From Cyanophora paradoxa (taxonomy: Eukaryota; Glaucocystophyceae; Cyanophorales; Cyanophoraceae), in the NCBI GenBank assembly GCA_004431415.1, contig QPMI01000437.1, forward strand, positions 248,001 through 312,000: a stretch of 64,000 bases of DNA, in the 5' to 3' direction. Shown here in pieces: positions 10,717-22,278 of this stretch. Below the pieces are notes generated by a model. That model did not search any database. It saw nothing but the letters and a program-made list of their open reading frames with translations, and had not been told where the DNA came from. A program made the translations under genes and the position numbers. Position 1 is the stretch's first letter, and every line of letters begins with the position of its first letter.

Positions 10717-13700
10717 TCAGCTGCCGGGGGCGGCTGGGAGGCGAGCCCGGAAGACCCGCGCGGCCCGCGCGAAGAAGAGCTCGGCGTTGGCAGCCGCCAC
10801 TCGCTCCGCAATTTCCAGCGCCGCGGCCGGCGAGGGGACCGGTCCCGCGGGCCGCGGGCCCCGGCCCAGGAGGCGGAGGCGGCCCCAGCGGGGGATCGGC
10901 CGGGGGTACGTGCCATCCTGCGAGTGGGCGGCCAGGAGCAGCAGGGCGAGGACGCAGTCGCGGGGGTACAGCGCCCGGTCGTTGCCCGTGGGGCCCTCGC
11001 CCGCCCCGCCCCGCGCCGCGGCCGCCGCAAAGCACTCCACCGCCTGCCCGCGCCGCCCGTGGGCGCTGTGGGCGATTCCCTCTCCGATCCGCCGCATCCC
11101 CTCGATCTGCGGCGCGCGGGCGGCCGCCTCGAGACCGAAGGGGGGCCGGGCCGCGCCGTGCATGCAGGGGTACACGCACAAGCTCGTTTCGCCGCTGCCG
11201 TTGGAGGCACTTGACGCCCAGGTCGAGCGCGGCCACGAGCCGCGCGGGGGGGTACGGCGCCCCGGCCCCGGCCGGGGTACGCGAATCGCCACCCTCGCCG
11301 GCGTCCGGCGGCTTGGCCCCCGGGCCGGGTAGCAGAACCTCGATCAGGACGGCCGCGGGGTGGCCGGCGCCGTCGGGGGGGTACGCCGCCCGCAGCCACG
11401 CGAGGAACAGCACCAGCATCGAGTCGACGACCATGTCCGCCGCGACCTGCGGCCGGCTCCTAGGAGGCGAAGGGGGGTACAGGGCAGGCCGGGGGTACGG
11501 TACCACGGAGGTGGTGTCGGGGTCCGACCGCACGACGTCCAGCGTTGTCAGAGCGGTCTGGGGGTACCGGGTCAAAGGGCGGGCGGAGGATGAGGGGTGT
11601 GAAGTACTCGTACCTCGACTGCTGTCTTGCGGCAGGAGGGGGCCCGCCTATCGAGCCCGAGAGAGCGCGCGGTAGCCTGCGGCGAAAACGAGTGAGACGC
11701 TTTTCGAAGGGCCCCGCAGAGGCTCCTAGGACCCGCCTGGGTCAGGACTCCGTAGAGGAAAGAGCGCAGCCAGCCAACGACGCCCGCTGGAGGCGGGTAC
11801 GCGATCAGATGAGAAGGAAAAAATAGAGAGCCGGCACGGAGCCGAACCTGCGCTCGCTGCAACGATCCGATCGACACGCTCGAGCGCCCGCTGGGACTGG
11901 TCCTGAAGGGGTATCAGGAAAAGGGCGGGGGAGGACAGGGAGCCGGGGAGGGGTACCCCGAAAAGGTCGATGAGGGCCAGGGCCGTGGGGGCCAGGACCT
12001 GCCTGGGCCGTGAGTCACGCAGCAAATTCGGCACCGGGGGGTACGTATACGGCACCGAGTAGAACTCGTCGCTCCGGCCGAGCGCCTCTCCCGCCCGAGC
12101 CTTCTCCAAAGCGCCCTGAAAGAGAGGGATGAGGGGGGTACGGGGGTACGGGTAAGAGGGGGGTACCTCGATGCCGGCGGCGACGACGCGGAGAGCTTCT
12201 GGGGGGCAGGGTCCCCTAAGGAAGGCAGCCAGGCGGTACGCGAACGCGTGGATCGAGTCGCGGTGCGCCCCCTTTTCCACACGTGAGGGGGGTAGAGCGA
12301 GGAATGGGGAGGGGGGGTACACACGACGAGGGCGGCCCGCTCTTCCAGGGCCTGGAGCGTGCGGATCTGGCGGGGGCTCAACCTTGAGCAAAATCTGTTA
12401 GAGCGGGGGGGGGTACGCACCATCTCCTCTACATCCCCTCGCAAGAGGTTCGTGAACGCTATGATCTAATAATAGGTCAGAAAATCGAGCATGGGCGTAC
12501 ATGCACAAGAGAAGCGCGCCTTGTAGACCCGCATGAGCTTCTCGGTACCCACCTCCGCCTCACAGGCCGCCAGAACGCGCTGCGGTCGGTTCGAGGGGGG
12601 TACGCGGCGCGGCAGGATCGGGGCAGAAGGCGGGTACCTTCGTAAGGGTAAGGTAGGCCTGGGCGTGCTTTTTTCCGTTCCTCAGGGCGAGGGCCGTGAC
12701 AGCCTGGGCCTGTACCCCTGCTCAGCGGGGTACGATAATCAAAGGCAAAGACGAGTGACGAACTGCCAGCGCGAGAGCAGCGGCCAGGTTGCTGGGGCTC
12801 ACTTCGTTGTCGAAGCAGTGCGTAATCTTCAGGGGTGCCGCGTGAGTCACGGGCGGAAAAGGGCTCCCGGCTGGTTCGAACCAGGGACGTGGTGGTCATC
12901 GCAGAGAGGAAACGGTCGGCCTGGTTGATCGCGGAGAGCCGCAGGACCTGCCGCACCGCGTGACGTCACGGAGAGGGTTACAGTATTCGGGTCGGGAGGG
13001 GTACAGCGCACGCTGAGGACTCGGGCGATCTCGTCGTTGAGCTGGAGATCGAATTCGAGGGCGGGTTAGGAAACGCGCCTCGCCCGATCAAATTCGGACC
13101 CGGTGCCCAGCGCCCAGCGCCCAGCGCCCTACCTCTCTCTCGTCGTCGCTGGCGGCGGGGCGGCGGGTGAGGACCGCCCTCCCGTCCTCGGTGAGCGCCA
13201 CCGGCTGATCACGGGCGGATCGGGAGTGAGGTTTCGAGCAGGGGGGCGCGGTGGCGCGCCCGCGCACCTCGCGCTTGGCCGCCTTGCGCGCGGCGCGGAG
13301 GGCTCTGAAGAGCATGACGAGGCGGCTCCTGCTCGCTTCCTCAGATATCTAGAGTCGCGAGGGGAGGGGCCCAAAGAGCGCACGAGGGGAGGGGCCTCCC
13401 CAAAAGGCGCAGGGCCGCGTGGGCGCAGTCCGCCGCCCTCGGGTACATGCCTGAGGAGGGCGAGCGTAAAAAAAGGACGAATTAAGGAAAGAGGGGAGAA
13501 ATACAAAGAGCTCAGCTAGGGAAGGGGCTACGTATATACATTAATTTGGGGCAGACGTTAAAGACGGACGGACCGAGCCTGAAAGACGTTAAAGATGGGG
13601 CAGAATTTATTTAGAGGAGAAATTTGAAGAGCGGACCGAGTCGGGAGAGGCACTCTGCGGAGGCGCGGAGCCAGCGGGCGCGGCGGCGCGGCGGCGCCTC

Positions 13701-14935
13701 GCAGCGCGCCAGCAGGTCCTCGTAGTACCGCAGCGCCTGCCGCAGCGCCGGCGCCTTAGGGGGGATGGAGGGGCGGGGAGGGGGGGTTCGGCGCGCCTCG
13801 GCGTTGGCGTAGGAGTCGAAGGCGGCGCGGGCGCAGGCCTCGAGGCAGGGCGCGGCCTGCGCGCCGAAGCTTCTCAGGGGCGGCCTCTTTGTGAATCGCA
13901 GAGCTAGCGAAGCCTAACTCTATTATTAATTTATGCCGTCGAGCCTCTTTTAAGGAATCTTAATTCATCATCTTTTTCAAGGCCGCTTCACGGACCCGCT
14001 GGGGGTCGTCGGCGGCCAGGAGGTGCCGGGCGAGGGCCGCGACCGCCGCCGGGTCGGCTCCCGCCAGCGCCGCTTTGCTTCGGTGGGGAAAGAGAGAGTA
14101 AGAGGAGGGGAGGAAAGGAGAGGAGAGGGAGATATATAGGCACCTCTGGGCGGTCATCTCGCCGCGGAGAGGGGTGGGGGGCGACCGCCCTCCCGCCGCG
14201 TCCGGCAGGATGCGCTCCTCCAGCGACTGGGCGAGCCTGCATGCGTGCGTACCCCCGGCGAGGCTCAGCCAATGGAGGGCGGGGCAAAGCAGGTCGGAGC
14301 AGGATGCCCGTAGAAGGGGGGTCTGTTAAGGGGGAAGGGGGCAGAGCAGGGCAGGACAGGGCAGGGCAGGTCGGGAGGGGAGCCTGGCGGGGGGGCGGCG
14401 GGGCGGGGCAGGTCGGAGCGGAGCTATTGAGGGGCAGGTCGGAGCGGAGTGAGGGCGGAGCAGAGCAGATCAGAGTAGGAGGTCCTTCGTTAAAGGGGTC
14501 TTAAGGAGGCTGAGCCAAGAAAAGGCAAGTTCTTGGCGATAGCTAACTAAGGGGTACAGGCCAGGCCTGAGGGCGGGGCGGGGCGGGGCGGGGCGGGGCA
14601 CCGCCTGTGCAGCGCGCGGCGCTCGCCGAAAGGAAGGAGCGCGTACGCGACCTCCCGCATCGAGGAGAGGCCTGAGAGGGGGGCGAGCTTAGGAGGGAGA
14701 GGAGAAAGTGCGGGGGGGGCGGGGGGAGGGGGGTACGCGCGCACCGAAAGCGTACGCGGAGCCGTCGGTCCCCTCCTCGCGCTGCGCGCGCCGCGCTCGA
14801 GTCAGAAGGAAGAGAGAACAGAGAGGAGGAGGAAGAAAGGGAGGAAAGAAGGAAGGGACCGCAGATGGGACCGCGGGCGGACCACAGAAACCGCAGAAAG
14901 AGAGGGAGGGAGGGAGCGCGGGCGGGCGGCGCGGG

Positions 14936-14978
<43 letters not shown>

Positions 14979-17900
14979 CGGACCAGGATGCCGAGGTGCG
15001 CGAGGCGGCGCAGGTCGGCGCGGACTCGCCCCAGCGCGTCGCCTTGCGAGCTGGAGGCAGAGGCGGGGGCGGAGGAGGAGGCGGAAGGGCTGGCGGGGCC
15101 GCCCGGCGCAGCTGCCGCCGCCATGGGGTGCAGCGCCGTCACCTGGCCATGGGGATCGCTAAGTGCGAGGCCGGGCGAGGCCGTGTTGCACTTTTGACGT
15201 CGAACCTCGGCGGCCGTGCAGCGCATGCCGACGACGCTCGCGAGCTGCGCAGGTGAGACGCAGGAGGGATGGAGGGAGGGAGGGAGGGAGGGAGCAGCGG
15301 GGCGCCAATCGCGAGGGCTTGCCTTGAGGGTGAGCAGCTCTGAGGGCGCGAGGCGGTCGCAGCGCGAGAGGAGCGCCGCCCGCAGCGCGTCTGCGGCCCG
15401 CCGATACCGATATCGATCAGATTCCTCGTAGGAAGATGGAGATTAGGGATGCCTTCAGCAGCTTTCGCTCACCGGAGGGCTTCGGGATGCGCAGAGCCTT
15501 GAGGAGGGTACAGGCGTGCGTCGCCGAGTCCACCTCGATGAACCCCTCCCTGCGCTATTTTTAGAGCTCTCGTAAGAAGAAAGGGGCGGATTCGAACCGG
15601 AGAAGGCGCTCCGAGACGTCGCGGACGAGGAAGGGTACCCCTCCGCTCTCCTCGGCTTGAAGGGGGAACTTCAGGGAAGTAAGCTCGGGGGGGAGGGGAG
15701 GGGGGTACCGATGAAAGCGAGGACGGCCTGGGGTATCGTGGAGGCGCTCAGGTGCGCCCTCGCCAGAGCCGCGACATCGTCCTGCATTCTATTTTTAGAT
15801 GGGAGGGGGTTGGGGGTACGGCATTCGGACCGGGGGTAGGGAGCGCAGGTCGAAGCGCCGGTCGGCGAGGGCGGATAGGTCCAAGGCCGCCGAAGAGAGG
15901 CGGAAGGCTTTCGCTGCAGGCGGGGGGGGGTACAATTGAGAATCGGGGGTACGGGAATGCGCGGGGGGGGGGCGAACTGGAGTCGGTGGCGGGCTTGGCC
16001 GAGTCGTCCCACTCCGGCCCGCCCGACTCCGTCACGACGAGCAGGAGCCGCGCCTGAGCGAAGATTAAATCAATCAGAGTAAAGACAAATTTAACGATTG
16101 TAATAAAACTTCTTCTAGAGCGAAGTAGAGACAAATTTAACGATTGGAAATCAAAAGGCGCGCCGTTTGGTCGGCGGGCAGTTCCCTGGCCAGTTGCAGC
16201 AGCGCCTCCCGGCTCTGGCTGTCGTAGCCGTCCGCGTCTGGCGCGCGATCAGATTTGGAAGAGGGAAGAGAGGGGGTACTCGTGCCTTCGAATAGGAGGA
16301 GGAGCGGGGGTCCCGTGGCGGCCGACGCGAGCACGAGGCGGACGATGAGGGAGCGAAGCGAGGCCGCCAGCGCGTCCGCGGGGGGTACGGGGCCCGCCAT
16401 CCTCCTGGAGGTGTACCCGACGGGCAGGGGTATGACGCGGGCGGAGTACGAGGGCTCCGCGGCGCTGCCGGGGTACATGCCGCCAATGCCGGCGATTTGG
16501 ACGGAGGCGCTCGTCTCTGTACCCCGGCTCTTGATGTACAGAGCCCGCGCCAGCGCCGGTAGCAGCTTCGCGTCCTCCTGGGAGCAGGCGGGGGGTACCG
16601 CCTCCTCCTGGAGCCCGCCGGGGTACAGCGCCGAGAAAACGGGCCGCCACGCGGAGAGCGGCGCGGCGTCCCCGTCGGCGCCGGAGGCGAGGACGACGCG
16701 CCAGCCCTTCTCCGATGCGGCGGACGCCGCGCGGCGCGCCAGTGCGCTCTTGCCGAAGCCCTCGGCATGGGACGGTACGCCGGCGTCTGCGATATCCCTC
16801 CTAACGAAGAAGTTTAAGAAGCCTGCTTAAAGGGTTGTTCTTAAGAAGCTGAAGAAGCTGAAGGGAGCCCGGGGCGCGCTCCTTAGCCAGGGGGGCCCTT
16901 CGGCATGGGACGGTACGCCGGCGTCTGCGATATCGATGCGACGGTTCCTTAAAATTGAAGCTTGTTTGCTTAAAGCTCAAAGCTAAGCGGCGTCTGGGAA
17001 GCTTGAAGCTTAAATAGAAGATGGTAGATTATGTTTGACATATAATAGCAGTGAAGCTTGAGTTTTCGGCGCACGAGGCCCGGGAAGCCCTTGAGGGGGA
17101 ACTCGCCCGCCCGTTCGGTCGAGACCCGGCCCCCCCTGCTCGCTCGCTTCAGATATAAATAGATCGAGCGGAAGCGAACGAAGGGGGGGGGGGGGTTGCG
17201 CACGCCGCGCGGGCGGTCGGCTCGTCGGCGAGTACCCCGGAGGCGGAGGATTCGGCCTTGGCCATCAGGCGGGCCGCCAGGTTCACGACGCTGCGGCGGT
17301 ACAGTTGAGCGGGGGTCGGGGAGAGAGGGGCGGGGGGGGGGGGGGGGGAGGGGGGGAGGGGGGGGGAGAGGGGGGGGAGGGAGGGAACCTCCCGAAAACG
17401 GCGTATCTGTGACGGGGTCAGAGCGAGGTCGGGCGGAGAAAAGAGGTGGGGGTACGGCGCACTCGCAGCGCCGGGGCCCCCCCACGAACGTGCAGAAGGC
17501 GAGCCTGCGGAGGCCGGTGGGGAGGGGTACGTCGAGCGGAGAGGGGTACGCACCCCGTCGTGACGCCGACGTGGATCTCTACCCCCGCCGCGTCCATCTC
17601 CTCCTGCGGGGGCTTGAACCGGCGGAGCGGAAACGGGCCGCCGGGGATTTCGAACCCGCATCTCGACCGCGGTGAGGAGGCACCTTGCAGGGTCGTCGCT
17701 GTGGGCGACGGGGTACAGCCCGAACACGCCTGGCGGGGTACGCGTCATTCGAACAACCTAAAAATAGAAAGGACGGGGGTACCGATCAGAACGAGGCCTT
17801 TGTCGTCCATCAGAACTTGCCGGAGCGATCCTGGGTACGCGATATATGTGTTTGGCCCAGAACTAGCCAGGAATCTAGAGGTGGGATGAGGCACCCTCGC

Positions 17901-19723
17901 GGGCGTAGAGGCGGGTCTGGAGCGCGCGGATCGCGCTGCGGACGGCGGGGGCGCTGAAGGGGACCGCCGGGTCCGAGGGGTCGCCCAGGGCCCCCTGCCC
18001 TATCTTGGCGAAGAGCACGGAGACCTGTATGGGGGGGAGGGGGGGGGGAGGGGGGGGAGGAAGCGATCGGTTTCGAAGGGGGGGGGGAGGGGAGGGGGAG
18101 GAAGCGATCGGTTTCGAAGGGGGGGGCGGGGGGGGGTTTGGGGAGAGGAGGGGAGGGAAGCGCGAACCGCTCGAAACTCAGAGAGGAGGCGCGCGGGGCT
18201 GGCGCCCGGCCCGAGGGCGGCCAGCTCCCCCATCCTCGCTCGGACCTGCCCGCCAAGCCAAGAACCAACTTCGAAGGCTTTCCAAAGTTCAACGAGGCGC
18301 AGTCTATATTTAGCGCACGGTGTAAGGGACGTAGCACGCCGCGGCGGCCTCCTGCTCCGCGGTGAGGGGCGGCGGGGGGGCCGCCCACGCCAGCGCCCCC
18401 GCCAGCGTCCCTGCCGCACCCATCAGCGAACGGAAACGGAGGGGGGAAGCGGGGAAAGGAAAGGGAGCGCGCCGGAATCGAACCCGAGGTCGCGGATGTG
18501 CTCGGCGAGGCGGGGCAGGAGGGAGGGGTCGACGGCGAGGGCGGGGCCTTGCAGGCCGCTCAGATCTGAGGCGCTGGAGACGGAGGGCCGGGGCTGTGGC
18601 GAGGCGGAGAGCCACCGCTGCGAGGGCGAGCCGTGCGGCGGCGCCAGGAGGGACGTCACGCGGCGCTCGGAGGGGCTTGTACCCCCCTGCAGGGCGGGGA
18701 AGGAGGCGGGGCGGGAGGGGGAGGGCCCCGAGGCGGAGGGGCGCTGGGTGGGGCTAACCCCCGAGGGCTGCTGGGCCCGCGCGGAACCGCCCGCGGGGGT
18801 ACGGGGCGTCGCGTTCGGGTCCTCCTTGGGGTACACGGTGCTTCTCCGCGGCTTTAGCCGCCGCCCCGCGTTCTTGCCTCCCAGGAGGGAGGCCGGTAGC
18901 AGCGCCGCCACGCTCTCGCAGCACGCCACCTCCCTGTACCCCCGGCGTCAGATCCCTGTACCCCGGAGGAAGACGAGGGGGTACCCCGGCTCTACTGCTG
19001 CCAGGCCGTCGCCCGCCTCGACGATGGGGGTACCGGCGACGAAGAAGGCCATGCGGCCTGGGACCGGGGTACCGTCCTCGTTCTCGATCGGCTCGGCGGC
19101 CTCGGGGGGTACGGACGGCGCCGGGGGGGCCGCGGCGCTCCGGAGTACGGCCCAGGGGCCGCCGCCGACCTCCGCGGACGCCGCGGCACCGGCGCCGGCG
19201 CCGGCGGAAAGGAACCAGAGGGGACCGGCGGCGAGGGAGGCCCGGAGCCTGAGGCCGCGTAGCGACGCCCCCGCGCCCTCGAAGCGGGCCTGTACCCGTA
19301 GGGCGCACTCGAGCGCAGCAGCGGCCAGGAGGGGCAGGCCCGGAGACTCGTCGCGATCGCTGTACCCCTCCTCGTCCTCGAAGAAGGGGGATACCGGCCA
19401 CGCGGCCAGGAGCCCGTCCCCCGAGAACTGGGGTACGGGACTCGGGCCGTGGGGTACAGGAGGGGAGGGGGGTACAGCGGACCGAGAGGACGTCGCCGCC
19501 GAAGCTCGCGATCGCGGAGATCTCCTCCTCGAAAGCGCTGTTCACGAGCTCCGAGAGCTCCTGGGGAGGGGGTACGAAAAAGTTAGGGGGTGGGGGGTAC
19601 GGGGGGAGCGACCGCGGGGGGGGGGGGGGGGTAAGGTACGCGCCTCCATGGCATGCTCGGACGTGAATCGCGAGCAGAGGGCAGAGAATCCGACCAGATC
19701 GAACAGGCAGACCTGCACGTTGG
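10717..19723 (-). CDS. Soluble adenylyl cyclase, AC10-like: two cyclase domains + AAA ATPase + TPR-like tail
   Basis: Converts ATP to cAMP; sAC-type enzymes are cytosolic and often bicarbonate-sensitive. One gene in dozens of small exons. Cyclase 1: CLFDLVGFSALCSRF (19,648-19,723) and SGDGLLAAWP (about 19,396-19,426), which supply the two metal-binding Asp. Linker: ACYVPYTVR near 18,310. Cyclase 2: VLFAKIG (about 18,000), LMDDKGLVLI (17,783-17,815), VTTGLAFCTFVG (about 17,500-17,580), VVNLAARLM (17,262-17,290). ATPase: Walker A GFGKSALARR (about 16,740) and Walker B LLLLFE (about 16,290), then SQSREALLQLARE (about 16,200) and LLSRCDRLAPSELLTLK (15,322-15,372). MREVAYALLPFGERR (14,607-14,663) and TPR-like helices follow to the stop at 10,717. 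Domain order matches AC10/sAC. The first exon upstream of 19,723 was not found, and the last third (13.3-10.7 kb) is assigned by continuity only. Many introns start GTACCCC. Confidence 0.82.
14937..14978. repeat. 42-nt G homopolymer (C tract on the coding strand)
   Basis: Uninterrupted run of 42 G on the plus strand, within an intron of the minus-strand cyclase gene, where it is a polypyrimidine tract. The length may not be reliable in an assembly. Confidence 0.85.
17758..17782 (-). other. 25-nt intron with GTACCCCC donor
   Basis: On the minus strand, coding sequence ending ...GLVLI plus G is interrupted by a 25-nt segment starting GTACCCCCG and ending TTTTTAG. Removing it, and a second GTACCCC...CACAG segment a few codons on, gives ...LIGCSNDADDPARCLLTAVE, the order expected for the second cyclase domain of sAC proteins. 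Supported by family alignment, not by transcripts. Confidence 0.7.
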
Positions 19724-22278
19724 GCAGATCACGGTCAGCGCGGCCCACAGCAAGGGCGCCGGCGGCGATTGAGGCGCGGGGCGGGCGCGCGCCACCGCAT
19801 CGCAGTGAGACCGAATCCTGCGGCCTCTGCACTGCTCCTGCACAAGCCTGCGCTCCCTGCCATCAGCGCCCCGTCCCGTCCCGTCCCCGCTGTATGTTTA
19901 AGGCGCCTGGTGCCGGCCGCGGGCGGGCGCACCTCGCACAGAACGCTTGCGTTCCGTAAGGCAACACGTCACGCCCGCCTCCTTCGGCAGCCGGCGCCAT
20001 CGCCGCCGGCCGGGATGACCGCGCGGCCCCGATTCAGCGGTCGAGGCTAGCGGGCCCCGGGAGTTGTTGCAGAACAGCGGCTGCGAGAGTCGGCGCCATT
20101 TCACGCTTATGACTCCACTAACAACACCGAACTGCTCGGCGGGGCCGCGCGCTCCACGGCAATGTGAACTCCACGACCAGCTGCAGCGGCGGACGAGCGC
20201 GCCTCGGCGCGCTTGCAAATACTAAGAAGATGGGGGCTGATGTTGTGCTCGGGCGCGACGGTCGTCCGCTTCCGCAGGTCGGTCGTTCCGCAGCTTCAGG
20301 TTAAGAACATCAATTTGGAGAGATCTCGCGAGCTGGATACTAGTGCCTATGGAATTGCTAGAACATGCGCAGAGCCTGCGCAAGCGCGGCAGCATGAATA
20401 TGCATATGCGCACGGCCAGCCGGCCAGGATAATGCACTACTGCAGTTTGACGTCTAGATCTGCATTCGAAAGGAGGGAGGGCCTCTGGGCTGGCGCAGCC
20501 CGGCAGCTAGCGCTGCTGTACCCCAGCGACCCTGTCTATCCGTACCCCTCCAACCTTTCGGGGAATCGATATCCGGGATCCGGTGGAAATTGCAAATTGC
20601 AATTCGCCGCTTCGCTGCGGATTGAGCTCTCGCGCGCGCGCTCGCAGTGAAGCCGGTGACGCAAGAGATGGTTGCGGCGGCTCTGCGGGCCCACGCTGGC
20701 CTCCCCTCCGGACCGGGGGCCTAGGCTCCCGGCCATGGCCGCGTGCACGTGCATCGCGATCGCGAAACAGCCGTGACCGCCCGGCCGGGCCGTTTTCTCC
20801 GACGACGTCGACGCTTTCTCTGCTGCTGCAGGAGTCAATGCATATGTCATTTCGTTGAAGTTTCGAACAGTCACTGAGTGTTACTATTTGCGAATGAGAA
20901 CAGTTGTTGTACGTGCATCCGTGCATAGCGCGCAGTGCATATAAATCCATCATCATGGCATCTCATTCAGCTATACTTTCCGTTGATTCGAAATTGCACT
21001 TGTTCTCCCCATCTTCTCAGAGAGTCTGCCAGCCCCCTGCCAAGCTGGGCCGGCCGCCGCACGCGGATCAGCGGATCTAGAGCACTGACTCAGTGATCAT
21101 GAGACCTCCCCACTCAGCCGCCAGCTAAAGCCACTAGCTACCCGGTGACCCCCCCTCCTTCAGCTTGGCTGCACATGCGGGAATCACGATGGCAATTCTT
21201 GAGATATATTCCATTTTCCGTAAACTTCGCCGAGTCGAGATTTAATCTGGGTCGCCCGCGACCATGATCGTGATCGAAGAGGACCAATCATTGAATATGT
21301 GTCCAGAGGAGACGGGGGCCAAGGGCCGCCCGGGCGGCGACGAGGACTGCGGCGAAGAGCCCCGCAAGGGACGTCGTTGGTGCGATGCCCGGCGCCGGCG
21401 CGGCGCCGCTGTAGTAGTACGGCCTGCGGAGGGGGGCGGGGTGGGAGGTCATGATCGCGCGTGAGAGAAGAGCGTCCCTCGAGCTCGTCCGGGTTCATGT
21501 ATACAAGCCGGGGGCGAAAATTCTAATATGTGTGTGTAATCAATGGGATCAACGGTTATAACTACTAGGCTAGGAAATTAAATGGTTCGGACGCGAAACT
21601 TTTAATATGCGTAAGCATTTCTAACTTAGCAATATGCGTGTATAATTAATGGGGTATAACCTTTCGCGTGTATAATTGATTGAGCATGCACGCACACGGC
21701 GGCGACGGGGGAATTCCACGCGAAAGCATTGAAGAAGGTGAAGGTGTCGAAGGCGCCGGTGGAGCTCCGGACCTGGAGGCCGTACCCCTGGCTCGGCGCG
21801 TACGCCGCCCCCTGCACGCGAAGCGGGCTTATAATTAGACGGGCGAAGTGCAGCGCGTCAGCCAGCGCCTTTAGTTTGAATCTGCGGTGCACCGATCGCG
21901 AGAGGGATCGCGCGCGCGCGGCCACGGGCGGCGCAGAGTGAGATGCATATATGTCGGGAACCGCTGCGCAATATTAGTATTTAAAATGAATACGAATGCC
22001 CAGGCCTAAAGCGCACTGAAGCGGATTTCTTCGGCGCTGACGAAGCGGGGGTTGATGGCGGGGCAGCGGACGGTCCCCGAGACGATGTCGATCTGCGCCC
22101 CCGGCCCGGCCCGCCGGCGCGGCCGCGTCTCAGGCTGCTGGTCAAGGCGGGCGGTGCCTCGGGCGGCCGGGGGCGGGGCGCACGGCAACGGCTTCGCCGA
22201 AGGAGAAGCCCTCACTAGTTAATCGCGGCCGGGCCACTAGTTAACTAGTAAGGCCAGTCGGGTCAGTCTGCGGCATTG
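19724..22278. other. Region without a recognised gene; probable upstream region of the cyclase gene
   Basis: Should hold the first exon(s) and promoter of the minus-strand cyclase gene, neither of which I could place. Two short minus-strand reading frames look more protein-like than their surroundings (about 21,690-21,800, YGLQVRSSTGAFDTFTF, and about 22,006-22,090, ending EEIRFSAL) but match nothing I recognise. The rest is AT-rich, palindrome-rich and probably non-coding. Confidence 0.4.

Noticed and set aside
10717-13315. Retromer/HEAT-repeat protein as a separate gene
   Set aside because: Considered for the helical segments at 10.7-13.3 kb, but they continue the cyclase reading direction and intron style without a start, so they were kept as its TPR-like tail.
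10717-19723. GTACCCC introns as copies of an introner transposon
   Set aside because: They share only the first 7-8 nt and pyrimidine rich content; bodies and lengths (about 25-90 nt) are unrelated, and I saw no terminal inverted repeats or target duplications.
18496-19959. 487-codon plus-strand ORF
   Set aside because: Opposite-strand shadow of the cyclase gene in GC-rich DNA; the minus strand carries conserved cyclase motifs and consistent splice signals.
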